Positions 61,983 through 64,000 of a stretch of DNA of 64,000 nucleotides are shown here, in pieces. Positions within the stretch are counted from its first letter, which is position 1, and the number at the start of each line of letters is the position of its first letter. This DNA is from Leptospira wolbachii serovar Codice str. CDC (GTDB lineage: Bacteria > Spirochaetota > Leptospiria > Leptospirales > Leptospiraceae). The translations under genes were made by a program, and so were the position numbers. The DNA lies in contig NZ_AOGZ02000013.1 of NCBI RefSeq assembly GCF_000332515.2, forward strand, positions 256,001 to 320,000, read 5' to 3'. The notes beneath the pieces are model-generated. The model was not told the origin of the DNA. It worked only from the letters and a program-made list of their open reading frames with translations, and made no database searches.

Positions 61983-64000
61983 TTACGCTGTCTCAAGGTA
62001 CAGTGCATTTTCTAACGATGTAATGGCTTCATTGTATTTTTCTAATCCACCAAAATGGGATATAATTTCCATCGGTGTACCAAATTCTGTAAAAGGGTTG
62101 ATGGTGAGAATTTGTGTTTCCTCGATCTGAACCACACCCGAATCGGCATACTTATCAAGAAGCGCATCCAGCACTTTCCGCACGGATTCTCCATATTTTT
62201 CAAAGTATTTTGCTTTTTTGACTCTCTCGGCACGCTCCTTTCGAGTTAACGGGCGTTTGTCCCAAACTACATGGCAGATCAAATCAAAAGAATCCAATTC
62301 TTTTCCTACGTCTTCCGCCAATGCCTCAAAGAAAACTCCTTGATTCGATAACTCCTCAAGGATGGCTTGTTTTCTATCGGCGGCATTCCATCGTTTCCGG
62401 AATTCCTCTAAAGTTGAGTATTCTTTTGTCACCGTCTTTCTTGTATAATCTTTCAAAGACTCGGTAACTAGTTTTCCATTAGCATCAAAGTATTGTACCC
62501 GTTCCGAGGCCACGCGCACTTCCACACTATCCACATAGTATTTCAAAGCCTTAGGGCGGGGTAAGTCCCCATCACCATCTTCTCCATTCGGAATACCAAT
62601 ATCACCTAACTCTGAAAATTCGCTTCCAAATTTTGACTCATCCGTCTCCGATCCTTCTGTTACCTCGATTTCTTCTTCTGTGACATCCGGCGGAGTCACT
62701 GGTTCATCCGGTTTTGGCTCATAGATTTGCACGGGATCTCCATCAAAATCTGGATCGGCAAAGAGTTCCGTAGCACGTTTAAAGTCCATAATGGTAAAAT
62801 AGTATTTATCAAAATCTTCGTTAATGCGTGTTCCGCGACCGATGATTTGTTTAAATTCTGTCATCGACTGGATATGTTGGTCGAGGACAATGAGTTTACA
62901 AGTTTGTGCATCAACACCTGTCGTCATGAGTTTGGAAGTAGTAGCAATCACAGGGTATTTCGATTCAGGAAAAATAAAATTATCTAATTCCTCTTTTCCT
63001 TCTACACTATCCCCAGTAATCCGCATTACATACTTACTATTTTGGCTCGCCAAATCACTGTTTTCATTGACCAGAGCCTGCCTCATGCGTTCTGCGTGGT
63101 CAATGTTTTCACAAAACACAATTGTCTTTTGGAACCTATCATTTTGTTTTAAGAATTCACTGATCTTGGATGCGACTAACTCTGTACGTCTGTCTAAAAT
63201 GACTCTCTTATCAAAATCGCTTTGTTTATAAACTTTATCTTCAATTTCATTGCCATATTTATCTACCATACCCTTCTCAGGTCGCCATCCCGATAAATCT
63301 TTGTCCAAATCAATACGGATCACTTTGTAAGGCGCCAAAAACCCATCTTCAATCCCTTGCCGTAGTGAATACGTATATACTGGTTCCCCAAAATAATGAA
63401 TATTGGAAACATCTTTGGTTTCTTTCGGAGTCGCAGTTAAACCAATTTGTGTGGCAGAAGTGAAGTATTCTAAAATCGCCCGCCAATTAGAGTCTTCTGC
63501 TGCACTTCCTCTATGGCACTCATCCACAACGATCAGATCAAAAAAATCTGGCGAAAATTGTTTATAGATATTTTGATCTTCTTCTGTTCCCGTCACAGCT
63601 TGATAGAGAGACAGATATATTTCATAAGATTTGTTCGCTTGTCGTTTTTGAATTTTGGTCATTGCTGATCCAAAAGGTTTAAAGTCATTAGTCATCGTTT
63701 GGTCGACTAATATATTCCGATCAGCCAAAAATAGGATTCGTTTTTTGGTCTTGGATTTCCACAACCGCCATATAATTTGGAATGCTGTGTATGTTTTTCC
63801 TGTTCCTGTTGCCATAACAAGGAGTAGGCGTTTCTGGCCCTTAGCGATGGCTTCAATCGTTTTGTTAATCGCTAAAATTTGGTAGTATCTTGGTGATTTA
63901 TTACTCCCATCACTATGATAATCTTGAGTCACAAGTTCTTCTTGTATAAGACTCAACCCCTGTGCATCTTTCCACATCCGCCAAAGTGATTCTGGACTTG
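61983..64000 (-). CDS. hsdR: Type I restriction endonuclease subunit R (5' end outside window)
   Basis: At least 671 residues of HsdR. The frame continues past the window edge (SPESLWRMWKDAQG), so the N-terminal nuclease domain is probably outside; an internal ATG at 63977 is not the start. The motor shows Walker A MATGTGKT, LFLADRNILVDQ, DECHRGS, GLTATP, TIVFCENIDHAERM, TGVDAQTCKLIVLDQHI and GRGTRINED. The C-terminal part has an acidic linker and an EcoEI-type assembly domain (ERAERVKKAKYFEKYG..EFGTPMEIISHFGG). It translocates and cuts unmodified DNA with HsdM/HsdS. Confidence 0.95.
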   Translation of the reverse strand, partial: SPESLWRMWKDAQGLSLIQEELVTQDYHSDGSNKSPRYYQILAINKTIEAIAKGQKRLLLVMATGTGKTYTAFQIIWRLWKSKTKKRILFLADRNILVDQTMTNDFKPFGSAMTKIQKRQANKSYEIYLSLYQAVTGTEEDQNIYKQFSPDFFDLIVVDECHRGSAAEDSNWRAILEYFTSATQIGLTATPKETKDVSNIHYFGEPVYTYSLRQGIEDGFLAPYKVIRIDLDKDLSGWRPEKGMVDKYGNEIEDKVYKQSDFDKRVILDRRTELVASKISEFLKQNDRFQKTIVFCENIDHAERMRQALVNENSDLASQNSKYVMRITGDSVEGKEELDNFIFPESKYPVIATTSKLMTTGVDAQTCKLIVLDQHIQSMTEFKQIIGRGTRINEDFDKYYFTIMDFKRATELFADPDFDGDPVQIYEPKPDEPVTPPDVTEEEIEVTEGSETDESKFGSEFSELGDIGIPNGEDGDGDLPRPKALKYYVDSVEVRVASERVQYFDANGKLVTESLKDYTRKTVTKEYSTLEEFRKRWNAADRKQAILEELSNQGVFFEALAEDVGKELDSFDLICHVVWDKRPLTRKERAERVKKAKYFEKYGESVRKVLDALLDKYADSGVVQIEETQILTINPFTEFGTPMEIISHFGGLEKYNEAITSLENALYLETA

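Overview
The window reads as a chromosomal segment of a spirochaete of the genus Leptospira, probably a free-living (saprophytic or environmental) species. The grounds are the moderately AT-rich composition; the many lipoproteins with spirochaete-type lipoboxes that carry DUF1554, LamG or NHL domains; several 7TM-DISM receptors; membrane proteins fused to AraC or LuxR DNA-binding domains; and a KatG catalase-peroxidase with an ethanolamine ammonia-lyase. The genus call is inference from family content. No rRNA, tRNA, CRISPR array or complete insertion sequence was seen.

Layout. 0-9.3 kb: small metabolic genes (luciferase-like oxidoreductase, lipoprotein esterase, HxlR regulator with a divergent SDR and two operators, PLP-barrel protein, chemotaxis receptor, ArsR/SRPBCC pair, frameshifted GST) with decayed fragments between them. 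9.5-13.7 kb: two lipoproteins, a membrane-anchored LuxR regulator and proline dehydrogenase. 13.7-16.5 kb: a CWC cysteine-rich protein behind a probable cobalamin riboswitch, then eutBC. 17-20 kb: secreted KatG coupled to a HiPIP behind three Fur/PerR-like boxes, plus a possible divergent small RNA. 20-35 kb: four 7TM-DISM proteins with different outputs (LytS-type kinase with an AraC-type response regulator, class III cyclase, HisKA kinase, AraC domain), interleaved with recQ, an acyl-CoA synthetase and a WG-repeat protein. 34.8-41.3 kb: an island of LamG/NHL surface lipoproteins. 41-47 kb: membrane AraC regulator, and an ArsR-rhodanese regulator divergent from a DUF2938/MFS pair across a 40-bp near-palindrome. 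47-54 kb: solitary tyrosine recombinase; an operon of diheme peroxidase, beta-helix/cytochrome c fusion and membrane ankyrin protein behind a perfect FNR-type box; and a DUF1554 lipoprotein. 54-57.4 kb: TPR protein, DEAD-box RNA helicase and a small ORF/nucleotidyltransferase pair. 57.5-64 kb: a type I restriction-modification operon (hsdR-hsdM-AlbA_2/ATPase-hsdS), with hsdR cut by the window edge.

How the genes work together. The best candidates for something not fully described are: (1) the FNR-box operon in which a diheme peroxidase is translationally coupled to a NosD-like beta-helix fused to cytochrome c and to a membrane ankyrin protein; (2) a cobalamin riboswitch that appears to control a CWC protein and proline dehydrogenase directly downstream of the B12-dependent eutBC genes; and (3) the exported KatG-HiPIP pair behind tandem Fur-family boxes. 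Several gene fragments (MDR reductase, beta-propeller, paralogue of a 99-aa protein, truncated lipoprotein) show ongoing gene decay.
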